Of a stretch of 26,305 nt of DNA, positions 7,092 to 16,531 are shown in pieces. The notes beneath the pieces were generated by a model. It did no database searches. It was given only the letters and a program-made list of their open reading frames with translations, and had not been told where the DNA came from. A program made the position numbers and the translations under genes. Origin of the DNA: Pseudomonadota bacterium. GTDB lineage: Bacteria; Pseudomonadota; Gammaproteobacteria; Burkholderiales; Burkholderiaceae. The stretch covers positions 1-26,305 of the forward strand of contig CAUJJP010000132.1 in assembly GCA_963205525.1 (NCBI GenBank), given 5' to 3'. Position 1 is the stretch's first letter, and each line of letters starts with the position of its first letter.

Positions 7092-8888
7092 ATGGACGCA
7101 CGTGCGAACGAACACCGGCAGCGCATCGCGCGCGTGCAGCAGGCCCTGGCGGCGCACGCCGCCGACGCCCTGCTGGTGCCCTCCAGCGACCCGCACCTGA
7201 GCGAGTACCTGCCCGAGCGCTGGCAGGGCCGGCGATGGCTGAGCGGCTTCGACGGCTCGGCCGGCACCTTGTGCGTGAGCCGCGGGCGCGCGGCGCTGTT
7301 CGCCGACAGCCGCTACTGGACGCAGGCTGCCGCCGAGCTGGAGGGCAGCGGCATCGAGCTCGTCAAGGTGGCCAGCGCCGCCGCCAGCGACCACATCGAC
7401 TGGCTGCTCGGCGAGGTCGCCCGCGGCGGCAGCGTGATGGTCGACGGCCAGGTCCTGGGTCTGGCCGCGGCACAGCTGCTGCGCGATCGCCTGCAGGCCG
7501 CCGGCATCGCGCTGCGCACCGATGTCGATCTGCTGGATGCCGTCTGGCCGGACCGGCCGGCGCTGCCCGGCGCGGCGGTGTACGAGCACCTGCCGCCCTT
7601 CGCGCCGCTGGCGCGCCGCGCCAAGCTCGAGCAGCTGCGCGCGGCGATGGCCGAGCGTGGCGCCAGCCACCACCTGGTGTCCAGCGTCGACGACATCGCC
7701 TGGATCACCAACCTGCGCGGCAGCGACGTCGACTACAACCCGGTCTTCCTCGCCCACCTGTTGCTGACCGGAGACGGTGCGACCTTGTTCGTCGGCGCCG
7801 GCAAGGTCGAACCCGCGCTCGGCGCCGCCCTGGCTGCGGACGGCATCATCCTGGCCTCCTACGAGGAGACGGCGGCGGCGCTGGCGGCGCTGCCGCCCTC
7901 GGCCTGCGTGCTGCTCGATCCCAAGCGCGTGACCCTGGGCCTGCGCGAGCGCGTCGCCGCAGGCGTGATCGAGGCCACCAACCCCAGCACCCTGGCCAAG
8001 AGCCGCAAGACCGAGGCCGAAGCCGGGCACGTGCGCGCCGCCATGGTCGAGGACGGGGCCGCGATGTGCGAGTTCTACGCCTGGTTCGAGGCCGCGCTGG
8101 CACGTGGCGAGCCGATCACGGAGCTGAGCGTCGACGAACACCTGAGCGCGGCACGTGCGCGGCACAGCGGCTTCGTCGGCCTGAGCTTTCCGGTCATCGC
8201 CGGCTTCAACGCCAACGGCGCGATGCCTCACTACCGCGCCACGCCGGCCTCGCACGCGCGCATCGAAGGCGACGGCCTGCTGCTCATCGATTCCGGTGCC
8301 CAGTACCTCGGCGGCACCACCGACATCACCCGCGTCTGGCCCATAGGCCGGGTCAGCGACGAGATGAGGCGCGACTACACCCTGGTCCTGAAGGGCATGA
8401 TCCAGCTCTCGCAGGCGCGTTTTCCGCTCGGCACCGCAGGCCCCATGCTCGACGCCCTGGCGCGCGCGCCGCTGTGGGCGCAGGCCCTGGACTACGGCCA
8501 CGGCACCGGCCACGGCGTGGGCTACTTCCTGAACGTCCACGAAGGCCCGCAGACCATCAGCAAGGCCGTTCCCACGCCCGACATGGCGATGCAGCCGGGC
8601 ATGATCACCTCCAACGAGCCCGGCCTGTACCGCCCCGGCCGCTGGGGCGTGCGGATCGAGAACCTGCTGCTGACGGTGGCGGCGGGCAACGAGGGCTTTG
8701 GCGACTTCCTCGCCTTCGAGACCCTGACCCTGTGCCCGATAGACACCCGCTGCATCGCACCCGGGATGCTGCGCGCCGACGAGCTGCAGTGGCTCAACGC
8801 CTACCACGCCACGGTGCGCGAGCGGCTCGCGCCCAGGCTGGACGGCGCAGCGCTGGACTGGCTGCGCGCGCGCACCGAGCCGATCTGA
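7092..8888 (+). CDS. Xaa-Pro aminopeptidase (M24B, long form)
   Basis: Metallopeptidase that removes the N-terminal residue when proline is second. At 598 residues it matches the three-domain long form, with two creatinase-like N-terminal domains and a C-terminal pita-bread catalytic domain, rather than the ~440-residue PepP. The five metal ligands are present: Asp400 (LLIDSGAQY), Asp411 (GGTTDITRV), His474 (HGTGHGVG), Glu509 (SNEPGLY) and Glu523 (RIENLLL). ATG 7092 has an AGAAGG ribosome site 5 bp upstream; an earlier start would read through the intergenic repeats and is rejected. It has no signal peptide, so it is cytoplasmic. The ROK kinase starts 7 bp after its stop, suggesting one transcript. 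Confidence 0.95.
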   Translation: MDARANEHRQRIARVQQALAAHAADALLVPSSDPHLSEYLPERWQGRRWLSGFDGSAGTLCVSRGRAALFADSRYWTQAAAELEGSGIELVKVASAAASDHIDWLLGEVARGGSVMVDGQVLGLAAAQLLRDRLQAAGIALRTDVDLLDAVWPDRPALPGAAVYEHLPPFAPLARRAKLEQLRAAMAERGASHHLVSSVDDIAWITNLRGSDVDYNPVFLAHLLLTGDGATLFVGAGKVEPALGAALAADGIILASYEETAAALAALPPSACVLLDPKRVTLGLRERVAAGVIEATNPSTLAKSRKTEAEAGHVRAAMVEDGAAMCEFYAWFEAALARGEPITELSVDEHLSAARARHSGFVGLSFPVIAGFNANGAMPHYRATPASHARIEGDGLLLIDSGAQYLGGTTDITRVWPIGRVSDEMRRDYTLVLKGMIQLSQARFPLGTAGPMLDALARAPLWAQALDYGHGTGHGVGYFLNVHEGPQTISKAVPTPDMAMQPGMITSNEPGLYRPGRWGVRIENLLLTVAAGNEGFGDFLAFETLTLCPIDTRCIAPGMLRADELQWLNAYHATVRERLAPRLDGAALDWLRARTEPI

Positions 8889-8895
8889 GCGCAGC

Positions 8896-9798
8896 GTGAC
8901 GCGCAGGCTACTGGGGCTGGACCTCGGCGGCAGCAAGATCGAGGCCGCCGTGCTCGACGAGCCGGGGCGCACGCTGTGGCGCGAGCGGGTTCCCACCCCG
9001 GCAGGCGACTACCGCGCCACCTTGCTGGCCGTGTCCGCCCTCGTGACCCGTGCCGAGGAGGCCTGCGGGGCGCTGGCCGGCGTCGGCCTCGGCCATCCCG
9101 GGTCGCTGACCGCGCACGGGCTGGTCAAGAACGCCAACTCGACCTGCCTGAACGGGCAGCCGCTGCAGGCAGACCTCCAGGCCCTCATCGGTCGCCCGCT
9201 GCGGCTGGCCAACGATGCCAACTGCCTGGCGCTTTCCGAGGCCACGGATGGCGCCGCAGCCGGCGCCGAGGTGGTGTTCGCGGTCATCCTGGGCACCGGC
9301 GTGGGCGGTGGCATTGCCGTCGGGGGCCGGGTGCTCGGCGGCGCCAACGGGCTGGCCGGCGAATGGGGCCACAACCCCCTGCCCTGGCCCGAAGCCGGCG
9401 AGCTGCCCGGTCCCGCCTGCTACTGCGGGCAGCACGGCTGCGTGGAGACCTGGCTCGCCGGCCCGGCGATCGCGCGCGACCACGGTCAGGCCGGGCAGCC
9501 GGTGGCGCAGATCGCAGCCGCTGCCGCGCAGGGCGACGGCCGCGCCGCCGCGACCCTGGAGCGCCACGCGCAGCGCCTGGCGCGCGCGCTGGCGTCGGTG
9601 GTGAACCTGCTGGACCCCGAGGTCATCGTGCTCGCCGGCGGCGTCTCGCAGCTGCCCGGCCTGGTTGCGCGCGTGCAGGCGCAGTGGCAGCGCTGGATCT
9701 TCAGCGCCGGTGCCCACGATCCGCCACGCACCCGCCTCCTGACGGCGCAGCACGGCGACGCCTCGGGCGTGCGCGGTGCGGCCTGGCTGTGGCGCTGA
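8896..9798 (+). CDS. ROK-family sugar kinase (fructokinase/GlcNAc kinase-like)
   Basis: A 300-residue ATP-dependent hexose kinase. The N-terminal phosphate loop is GLDLGGSK (7-14) and the catalytic base is probably Asp107 in NDAN. ILGTGVGGGI is the second phosphate motif. The ROK zinc site comprises His159 and the cysteines of CYCGQHGC (175, 177, 182). These indicate an active ROK kinase, but the sugar cannot be named; fructokinase and N-acetylglucosamine kinase are common annotations for this group. Translation starts at GTG 8896, 7 bp after the aminopeptidase stop and without a good Shine-Dalgarno, so coupling to the upstream gene is likely. Confidence 0.9.
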   Translation: MTRRLLGLDLGGSKIEAAVLDEPGRTLWRERVPTPAGDYRATLLAVSALVTRAEEACGALAGVGLGHPGSLTAHGLVKNANSTCLNGQPLQADLQALIGRPLRLANDANCLALSEATDGAAAGAEVVFAVILGTGVGGGIAVGGRVLGGANGLAGEWGHNPLPWPEAGELPGPACYCGQHGCVETWLAGPAIARDHGQAGQPVAQIAAAAAQGDGRAAATLERHAQRLARALASVVNLLDPEVIVLAGGVSQLPGLVARVQAQWQRWIFSAGAHDPPRTRLLTAQHGDASGVRGAAWLWR

Positions 9799-9837
9799 GC
9801 TTGCAATAGCCCAGCCCAGCGCCGGCCCACGCCGTCC

Positions 9838-9846
9838 TGCTATCTT
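9838..9846 (+). promoter_or_regulatory. Possible extended -10 promoter of bioD
   Basis: TGC-TATCTT resembles an extended -10 element (TGnTATAAT) and lies about 50 bp before the bioD ATG. No clear -35 box is seen, which is acceptable for extended -10 promoters. Confidence 0.35.
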
Positions 9847-9895
9847 CTGCCAGCGGATCAAACAGGTTCTTGAAGCAACACGCGGAGGCGAGAAG

Positions 9896-10546
9896 ATGAG
9901 ACAGGCATATTTCCTGACGGGCACCGACCTGGCGGTCGGCAAGTCGCTCGTTGCCAGCGGCTTTCTGCACACCGGTGCGCGCTCCTGGGACCTCAAGGTG
10001 CTGGGGCTGAAGCCGGTCGTCACCGGGCGCGGCGACGACGTGGACCGCCTGATCGCGGCCAGCAACGTAGAGGCGCCGCGCCACTACATCAACCCCTACC
10101 GCTTCGACGAGGCGGTGGCGCCCAACATCGCCGCCAAGGGGGTGGGCCAGACCATAGACCTGGGCCACATCAAGTACTGTTTCGACGAGGTTCGAGGCGC
10201 TGCCGATCTCGTCATCGTCGAGGGCATAGGCGGCTTTTGCGCGCCGCTGAACGACACCCAGACGGGTGCCGATCTGGCGCAGCTGCTGGCGCTGCCGGTG
10301 ATCATCGTCGTCGGGTTGAAGCAGGGTTGCCTGAACCACACCCTGCTCACGGTGGAGGCGGTGAAGGCGCGAAACCTCCCGATCGCAGGCTGGGTGGCCA
10401 ACGAGATCGAGCCCGACATGCTGTGCGTCTCGGAAACCGTGACCACGCTGAAGGACTACCTGGACATCCCGCTGCTGGGCTACATCCGCCACCAGTCCCA
10501 GCCCGACGGCAAGAACCTGGTCAAGCAGCTGTCGATGCCGGATTGA
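9896..10546 (+). CDS. bioD: dethiobiotin synthetase-like protein
   Basis: BioD closes the ureido ring of dethiobiotin from 7,8-diaminopelargonate, CO2 and ATP. The 216-residue protein has the P-loop GTDLAVGKS (9-17, Lys16), the substrate motif LKPVVTG and the segment VEGIGGFCAPLND. All match the BioD fold, though several positions differ from the common GTDTEVGKT and EGAGG versions. A GGAGG ribosome site lies 7 bp before the ATG. It stands alone: bioA, bioF, bioB and bioC are absent from the window. Either biotin genes are scattered in this genome, or this is a second BioD-type ligase with a modified substrate. I favour bioD but with that reservation. Confidence 0.85.
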   Translation: MRQAYFLTGTDLAVGKSLVASGFLHTGARSWDLKVLGLKPVVTGRGDDVDRLIAASNVEAPRHYINPYRFDEAVAPNIAAKGVGQTIDLGHIKYCFDEVRGAADLVIVEGIGGFCAPLNDTQTGADLAQLLALPVIIVVGLKQGCLNHTLLTVEAVKARNLPIAGWVANEIEPDMLCVSETVTTLKDYLDIPLLGYIRHQSQPDGKNLVKQLSMPD

Positions 10547-10675
10547 CCGCGCTCGCCTGGGCGCGCACAGGACCGCCTCGCCTGTTGGCGTCGCGATTGC
10601 AGGGCGGCAGGGCCCGGAGCGCCGCCAGCTGATCCACCCCCTCGAATGAGGGACTGGCGGGCCCCATCGCCTCTG

Positions 10676-10691
10676 TGACAAGCAGCTTGCA
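10676..10691 (+). promoter_or_regulatory. Sigma54-like -24/-12 promoter of PEP-CTERM protease
   Basis: TGACAAG-N4-TTGCA matches the RpoN consensus TGGCACG-N4-TTGCW with exact spacing and two mismatches, one at the important second G of the -24 GG. It lies about 84 bp upstream of the protease ATG. Several betaproteobacterial PEP-CTERM genes are known to be driven by RpoN with the PrsK-PrsR system. An overlapping inverted repeat, GTGACA (10675-10680) with TGTCAC (10694-10699), could instead be a repressor site. Confidence 0.35.
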
Positions 10692-10774
10692 AATGTCACC
10701 ATTCGTAGGCGCGCAGGCCGCCCGCGCCTGACGCACTGGATGGCATTGTGCGGGCCCATCTCGCGAGGTTCACC

Positions 10775-11917
10775 ATGTCGATCGCCTCATCCCTACCTGC
10801 TGCCATCGCCGCTGCGCTGCTGCTCGCCGGCGGCACCGTCGTGAACGCGACGGCGGCCACCAAGGTGGCATCCGGCTCCTCCAAAGGCTTGAGTTGGACG
10901 GCACACAGCCTGCTCACCGGTGCCACCGCTGCCGGCACCGGTACCGGCGTGGCAGACCTGATCGGCAGCGCGATCTATCACCCTAGCTTCCCCACCCATG
11001 GCGGTGTCGTCGGCCTGTTGCTGGACAAGGGCGCCGAAGGCATGTTCGTCTGCTCCGGCACTCTGCTCGCCGACCGCAGGTCCATCCTGACGGCGGCACA
11101 CTGCGTGTCCGACGGTGCAGGCTCTGCGAACCCGCTCGCGACCACGGTCTTTTTCCAGCCCGCGGGCGGACTGGCGCCGGACACGCGGATCTACACCCTG
11201 CCCAACGCCTCGACGCAGATCGGCGTCTCCAGCTACTTCGTCAACCCTGGCTACACCGGGGAAGTGATCGACCAGAACGACATCGCCGTGTTGCGCCTGG
11301 CCGAGGCGGCACCGGCCTGGGCCACCGGACACGCCGTCTACACCGGTGGCGACCTGACCGGCCAGGAATTCCAGGTCGCCGGCTACGGCCGGCTGGGCAC
11401 CGGCGCTGCAGGGGCCGTGCCCTACCTCGGACGCTTGCGCCAGGGCGACAACCTCTACGACTATGCCTGGGGCGACGCCGCGTTCGGCGACTTTTTCGAC
11501 GGTTTTTTCGGAACCGCCGACGTCGAGTTCAGCTTCGTCTCCGACTTCGACAACGGCCTGGCCGCCAACGACACGGCCGGGCAGATCGCCGACGCGGTCG
11601 GCGCAGGCAGCGCGTTTGACCACCTGGGTCTGGGCGAGCGCGAAGTGGGCGTGGCCGGGGGCGACAGCGGCGGCCCCAACTTCATCGATGGCAAGGTGGC
11701 GGCGGTGAACAGCTACGGGCTGAGCTTCGGCACCGCCTGGGGCGACGTCGATGGCGACCTCAACAGTTCCTTTGGCGAGTTCAGCGGCTACGTCCCCACC
11801 TACATCCATGCCGACTGGATTGCCGCGCAGATGGTGCCCGAACCCGGGACCTATGCGTTGATGGCCTTGGGCCTGCTGGCGGTGGGCGGCATCGCCAGAC
11901 GCAGGCAGGCGGGCTGA
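10775..11917 (+). CDS. secreted trypsin-like serine protease, PEP-CTERM
   Basis: A 380-residue exported chymotrypsin-fold (S1) protease. A hydrophobic signal peptide covers about residues 5-20. The catalytic triad is His109 (LTAAHC), Asp169 (NDIAVLRL) and Ser298 (GGDSGGP). The C-terminus is a PEP-CTERM signal, VPEPGTYALMALGLL then a basic RRR, which is recognised by exosortase. The protein is therefore probably processed near the C-terminus and delivered to the cell surface or biofilm matrix. ATG 10775 has a GAGG ribosome site 6 bp upstream; the in-frame GTG at 10748 lacks one. No exosortase gene is in the window, so one must be encoded elsewhere. Substrate unknown. Confidence 0.93.
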   Translation: MSIASSLPAAIAAALLLAGGTVVNATAATKVASGSSKGLSWTAHSLLTGATAAGTGTGVADLIGSAIYHPSFPTHGGVVGLLLDKGAEGMFVCSGTLLADRRSILTAAHCVSDGAGSANPLATTVFFQPAGGLAPDTRIYTLPNASTQIGVSSYFVNPGYTGEVIDQNDIAVLRLAEAAPAWATGHAVYTGGDLTGQEFQVAGYGRLGTGAAGAVPYLGRLRQGDNLYDYAWGDAAFGDFFDGFFGTADVEFSFVSDFDNGLAANDTAGQIADAVGAGSAFDHLGLGEREVGVAGGDSGGPNFIDGKVAAVNSYGLSFGTAWGDVDGDLNSSFGEFSGYVPTYIHADWIAAQMVPEPGTYALMALGLLAVGGIARRRQAG

Positions 11918-11987
11918 CGCCTGCAGGCGCTGATCCCCTGCCCGGGCCGTGCCGACGCATGGCCTTTGTTGGCGTACGTGCAGCGCG

Positions 11988-12761
11988 CTACATCTGGCGG
12001 AACAGGTGCAGGAAGCTGCGGCTGACCGGCAGCACCTCGCTGCGCCCGCGCAGGTGGATGTCGGCGGTTTCGTTGGCGCCGCGCAGCACCTGCGTCACGT
12101 GGTGCAGGTTGACGATCACCGAGCGGTGCACCTGCAGGAATCGCTCCGGGTCCAGTTCATCGGCGAGTTCGCGGATCGTCTTGCGGATCAGCGCCTCGCC
12201 GCCGGTCCAGACGACGAGAGTGTATTTCTCGTCGCTCTTCAGGTAGATCACGTCGGCCACCGGGATCAGGCGCAGGCTCTGGCCGACCGATGCCTTGATC
12301 CACTGCAGGCGTGGCGCGGTCGCCTGCGATGGCTGTTGCAGCATCTGCGCCAGCCGGTCCAGCACCGGATCCAGCGCCGTCGAAGCGGGCAGCGCAAGCT
12401 CCAGCCGTGCGCGCAGCCGGCGCACGGTCTGCGCCAGGCGCGGCTCGTCGAAGGGCTTCACGAGGTAGTCGATCGCGCCTTGCTCGAAGGCCTGCACCGC
12501 GTACTGCTCGTAGGCGGTCACGAACACGATCTCGGCGCGCGGGGCGATGCCGCGCGCCGCCTCGATGCCGCTCATCCCCGGCATGTGCACGTCCAGGAAC
12601 ACGATGCGCGGCTGCCACTCGTCGAACAGCGCCAGCGCCTCGCGTCCATTGCGCGCCTGCGCCACGACCTCCAACTCGGGCCAGGCGCGTGCGAGGTGCT
12701 GCGCCAGTCGCTCGCGCAGCAGCGGCTCGTCGTCCGCGATCAAGGCGGTGGCGCGATTCAT
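11988..12761 (-). CDS. LytTR-family response regulator
   Basis: A 257-residue DNA-binding response regulator of the AlgR/LytR type. The receiver domain (1-115) has the acidic pair Asp10-Asp11, the phosphoacceptor Asp57 in VFLDVHMPG, Thr82 and Lys102. A linker of about 35 residues leads to a LytTR DNA-binding domain (about 150-255) with VIYLKSDEKYTLV and FLQVHRSVIVNL. It pairs with the upstream histidine kinase, whose stop overlaps this start by 4 bp. In this family such pairs control surface, exopolysaccharide or autolysis genes. The targets here are unknown, although the neighbouring surface protease, convergent and 70 bp away, is one candidate by proximity only. Confidence 0.94.
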   Translation of the reverse strand: MNRATALIADDEPLLRERLAQHLARAWPELEVVAQARNGREALALFDEWQPRIVFLDVHMPGMSGIEAARGIAPRAEIVFVTAYEQYAVQAFEQGAIDYLVKPFDEPRLAQTVRRLRARLELALPASTALDPVLDRLAQMLQQPSQATAPRLQWIKASVGQSLRLIPVADVIYLKSDEKYTLVVWTGGEALIRKTIRELADELDPERFLQVHRSVIVNLHHVTQVLRGANETADIHLRGRSEVLPVSRSFLHLFRQM

Positions 12762-13852
12762 GGCGCCGGCAGGTCCGCGGCCCGGCGCGGGAAGATCAGA
12801 TCGGCGCGCAGCCCGTGCGGCACGGCTTCGCTGAGCTCGAGCGCCGCCGTCTCGCCGAAGAAGGCCTGCAAGCGCTGGCGCAGGTTGTCCAGGCCGGTGC
12901 CCGGGGCGGCAGTGGCGGCCATGCCGACCCCCGTGTCGGCCACCCACAGGCGCATCAGCTCGCCTTCGGCACGCGCGCCGACTTCGATTTCGCCGCCCTC
13001 CTCGGCCGGGTCTATGCCGTGGCGGACCGCGTTCTCCACCAGGGTCAGCAGCGCCAGGGGCGGACAGCGCGCGGCCTGCAACTCGCCCGGCACCTCGATG
13101 CGAAAGCGCAGCCGGTCCGGCATGCGCATCTGCATCAGGGCGAGGTAGGCGCCGACCAGCTCGAGCTCGCGCGCCAGCGTCGGCGCGCCGTCCTGCAGGC
13201 GCGGCATGGCGGCGCGCAGGTAGGCGGTGAGGCTGGCGAGCACGGGGGCGGCGCGCACCGATCCGGTCTCCACCAGCGCCTGCACGTTGGCCAGGGTGTT
13301 GAACAGGAAGTGCGGCTCGATCTGCGCCTGCAGCAGGTGCATGCGGGCGTCCAGCGCCTGCTTCTCCAGCCGCGTCTTCTCCAGCGCGTGCTGCAGCGCG
13401 CGCTCGGCCTCGCGGTGCTCGCGCTCGCGCAGCAAGGCGGCGGTGGTCACCACCAGCCCGAGCAGCAGCGCCACCGCCGCGATCCACAGGAAACCCAGCA
13501 TGCGCGCCGGGGTGGCCAGCACCACCTCGACGCTGCCGCCGGCCGACACGGCAGCGCCGATGAAGGCCGCCAGCGGCGCCGCCAGCGCCACCGCCACCAC
13601 CTGCAGGGTCTGGCGCAGCCAGCCCGGCACGCGCGCCGGCATCAGCCGCTGCAGCAGCGCGGCGGTGAACACATGGGTGAGCAGCAGCGCCATCGCCAGG
13701 AACACGGTGCGCCCCAGCAGCACCGCAAACGGGGTGACGAAGATCGGGTTGAGCGCCAGCGCGGAGGCGACGCCCAGGGCGAGCGCAATGCCCACGCTCT
13801 TCAGGCTCAGCGTCCAGCCCGGCGGCGCGGCGGTCTCGATGGCGCGGCTCAT
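12758..13852 (-). CDS. LytS/AlgZ-type sensor histidine kinase
   Basis: A 364-residue membrane sensor kinase. Several hydrophobic segments occupy about residues 18-142, followed by a coiled, charged linker (about 142-172). The phosphoacceptor is His181 in QIEPHFLFNTLANVQ, characteristic of the His_kinase (LytS/YehU) family. The ATP-binding domain contains LTLVENAVRHG and DTGVGM. There is no large periplasmic domain, so the signal is probably sensed in or near the membrane. I chose ATG 13852 (MSRAIETAAP); a longer start at 13927 would add 25 residues of low-complexity sequence. It forms a translationally coupled pair with the response regulator. Confidence 0.92.
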   Translation of the reverse strand: MSRAIETAAPPGWTLSLKSVGIALALGVASALALNPIFVTPFAVLLGRTVFLAMALLLTHVFTAALLQRLMPARVPGWLRQTLQVVAVALAAPLAAFIGAAVSAGGSVEVVLATPARMLGFLWIAAVALLLGLVVTTAALLREREHREAERALQHALEKTRLEKQALDARMHLLQAQIEPHFLFNTLANVQALVETGSVRAAPVLASLTAYLRAAMPRLQDGAPTLARELELVGAYLALMQMRMPDRLRFRIEVPGELQAARCPPLALLTLVENAVRHGIDPAEEGGEIEVGARAEGELMRLWVADTGVGMAATAAPGTGLDNLRQRLQAFFGETAALELSEAVPHGLRADLIFPRRAADLPAP

Positions 13853-13928
13853 GGCTTGGCAGGGTAGCTCGCGCTCAGGCGCAGGCCAAGCGCTGGCGGC
13901 CCGCGCTGCGACGGACGACGGTTGCAAG

Positions 13929-13945
13929 GGCGCGAAGCGCGCGCC
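13929..13945 (-). terminator. Possible hairpin terminator after ettA
   Basis: A 6-bp GC stem (13929-13934 with 13940-13945) with a 5-base loop lies 12 bp beyond the ettA stop. No T-run follows, so efficiency is uncertain. Confidence 0.25.
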
Positions 13946-13957
13946 GACGCCCGCCGC

Positions 13958-15622
<1,665 letters not shown>

Positions 15623-15690
15623 GGTTACTTGGCCCTCCGTGAGTGCAACGAACACAGACCGCCGAAGGCGGGCAGCTGTTTCGCTAAGAC

Positions 15691-15725
15691 GTACTGGGCG
15701 TACTGGGAGTACTGGGAGTACTGGG
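15691..15725. repeat. 9-bp tandem repeat (GTACTGGGA), ~3.9 units
   Basis: Nearly four units of a 9-bp repeat, with one base changed in the first unit, lie in the divergent gap between ettA and the DUF4870-like gene, 69-103 bp before the ettA start. The position would let copy-number change alter promoter spacing (inference). The rest of the gap, 15726-15890, shows nothing else I can name. Confidence 0.8.
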
Positions 15726-15911
15726 CCATGTGCAAAGCCTTCGCTGGGTTCTCGTGGGGATGCCGGCGCTGATGCCGGCCAACCTGGGATTATCCCGCAG
15801 CGCACGGTCGACACCTTCGGCGCTGCAGCGGGTGCCGCCTGCCGCACCGCTCGTCATCCCCGGCTTGCGCCCGCCGGGCCTGTCCCCATATCGTGGCTGC
15901 AGGAGGAAGCG

Positions 15912-16319
15912 ATGAACACCGTCAGCACCGTCGAAGCACCCGAGGGCCTGGTCAACACCATGCACATCGTCTACGCGCTGCACGCGCTCGGGCTGGTGCT
16001 GGGGGCCTTCGGCGCCGCCACAGTGATCGGTTCCTTCCTGTTCGGCTGGCCGTCCATCATCGCCGTCGTCCTCAGCTACCTGAAGCGTGGCGACGCACGC
16101 GGCAGCTGGCTGGAGTCACACTTTGCGTGGGCGATCCGCACCTTCTGGTGGGCGCTGGCGTGGTCGCTGCTGGTGGCGCTGGTGTCGCTGCCGCTGACCT
16201 TGATCGTGATCGGCATCGCGACCTGGGCCGCCGGCCTGTTCCTGCTCGGCATCTGGGCGATCTACCGCATCGCCCGCGGCTGGCTGCGCCTGAAGGACCA
16301 CCAGCCGATGCCGGTGTGA
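15912..16319 (+). CDS. DUF4870-like small membrane protein
   Basis: A 135-residue integral membrane protein. After a short soluble N-terminus it has a hydrophobic segment at about 20-55 and a pair at about 77-118, then a short basic C-terminal tail (RLKDHQPMPV). The segment FAWAIRTFWWALAW fits the DUF4870/Tic20-like family, whose role in bacteria is not established. An AGGAGG ribosome site lies 5 bp before the ATG. A weak promoter (TTGCGC 15865-15870, TATCGT 15889-15894) may precede it. It is followed by a GC hairpin, so it is probably monocistronic. Confidence 0.85.
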   Translation: MNTVSTVEAPEGLVNTMHIVYALHALGLVLGAFGAATVIGSFLFGWPSIIAVVLSYLKRGDARGSWLESHFAWAIRTFWWALAWSLLVALVSLPLTLIVIGIATWAAGLFLLGIWAIYRIARGWLRLKDHQPMPV

Positions 16320-16322
16320 GCA

Positions 16323-16345
16323 CGGCCGCGGACGATCTGCGGCCG
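16323..16345 (+). terminator. GC hairpin after the DUF4870-like gene
   Basis: A perfect 7-bp stem (16323-16329 with 16339-16345) with a 9-base loop begins 4 bp after the stop codon. There is no T-run; it may be a weak terminator or an mRNA 3'-end stabiliser. Confidence 0.35.
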
Positions 16346-16387
16346 CGGTCGCGGCAGTTCCGCGGATCGGGTCCATCCCTGTCAGGG

Positions 16388-16440
16388 TAAACTCGCGCCC
16401 GATGCGGTGGCCGCCAGTCGCCACCGCGCAGTCCTCGTAG
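16388..16440 (+). promoter_or_regulatory. rhlE leader: -10 box, stem-loop and mini-ORF
   Basis: A TAAACT -10-like box (16388-16393) would start transcription near 16401. Immediately after it is a perfect 8-bp stem (16404-16411 with 16420-16427) with an 8-base loop. A 12-codon open frame also starts at ATG 16402 ([12 protein letters not shown], stop 16438-16440). The leader to rhlE would be about 130 nt. A structured leader is plausible for an RNA helicase that controls its own mRNA, but this is inference. Confidence 0.35.
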
Positions 16441-16531
16441 ACACCCTTCAGCCTCGCGCCTGTCGACTGGAGCGCCCTCCCCGGGCGTCATCAGGCCGCG
16501 ACCGATACCCGCTCCCGCGGGCCCCCATCAC

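Noticed and set aside
11918..11929. 12-bp perfect palindrome just after the protease stop
   Set aside because: There is no loop and no T-run, so it would not form a good terminator. A chance GC-rich palindrome is as likely.
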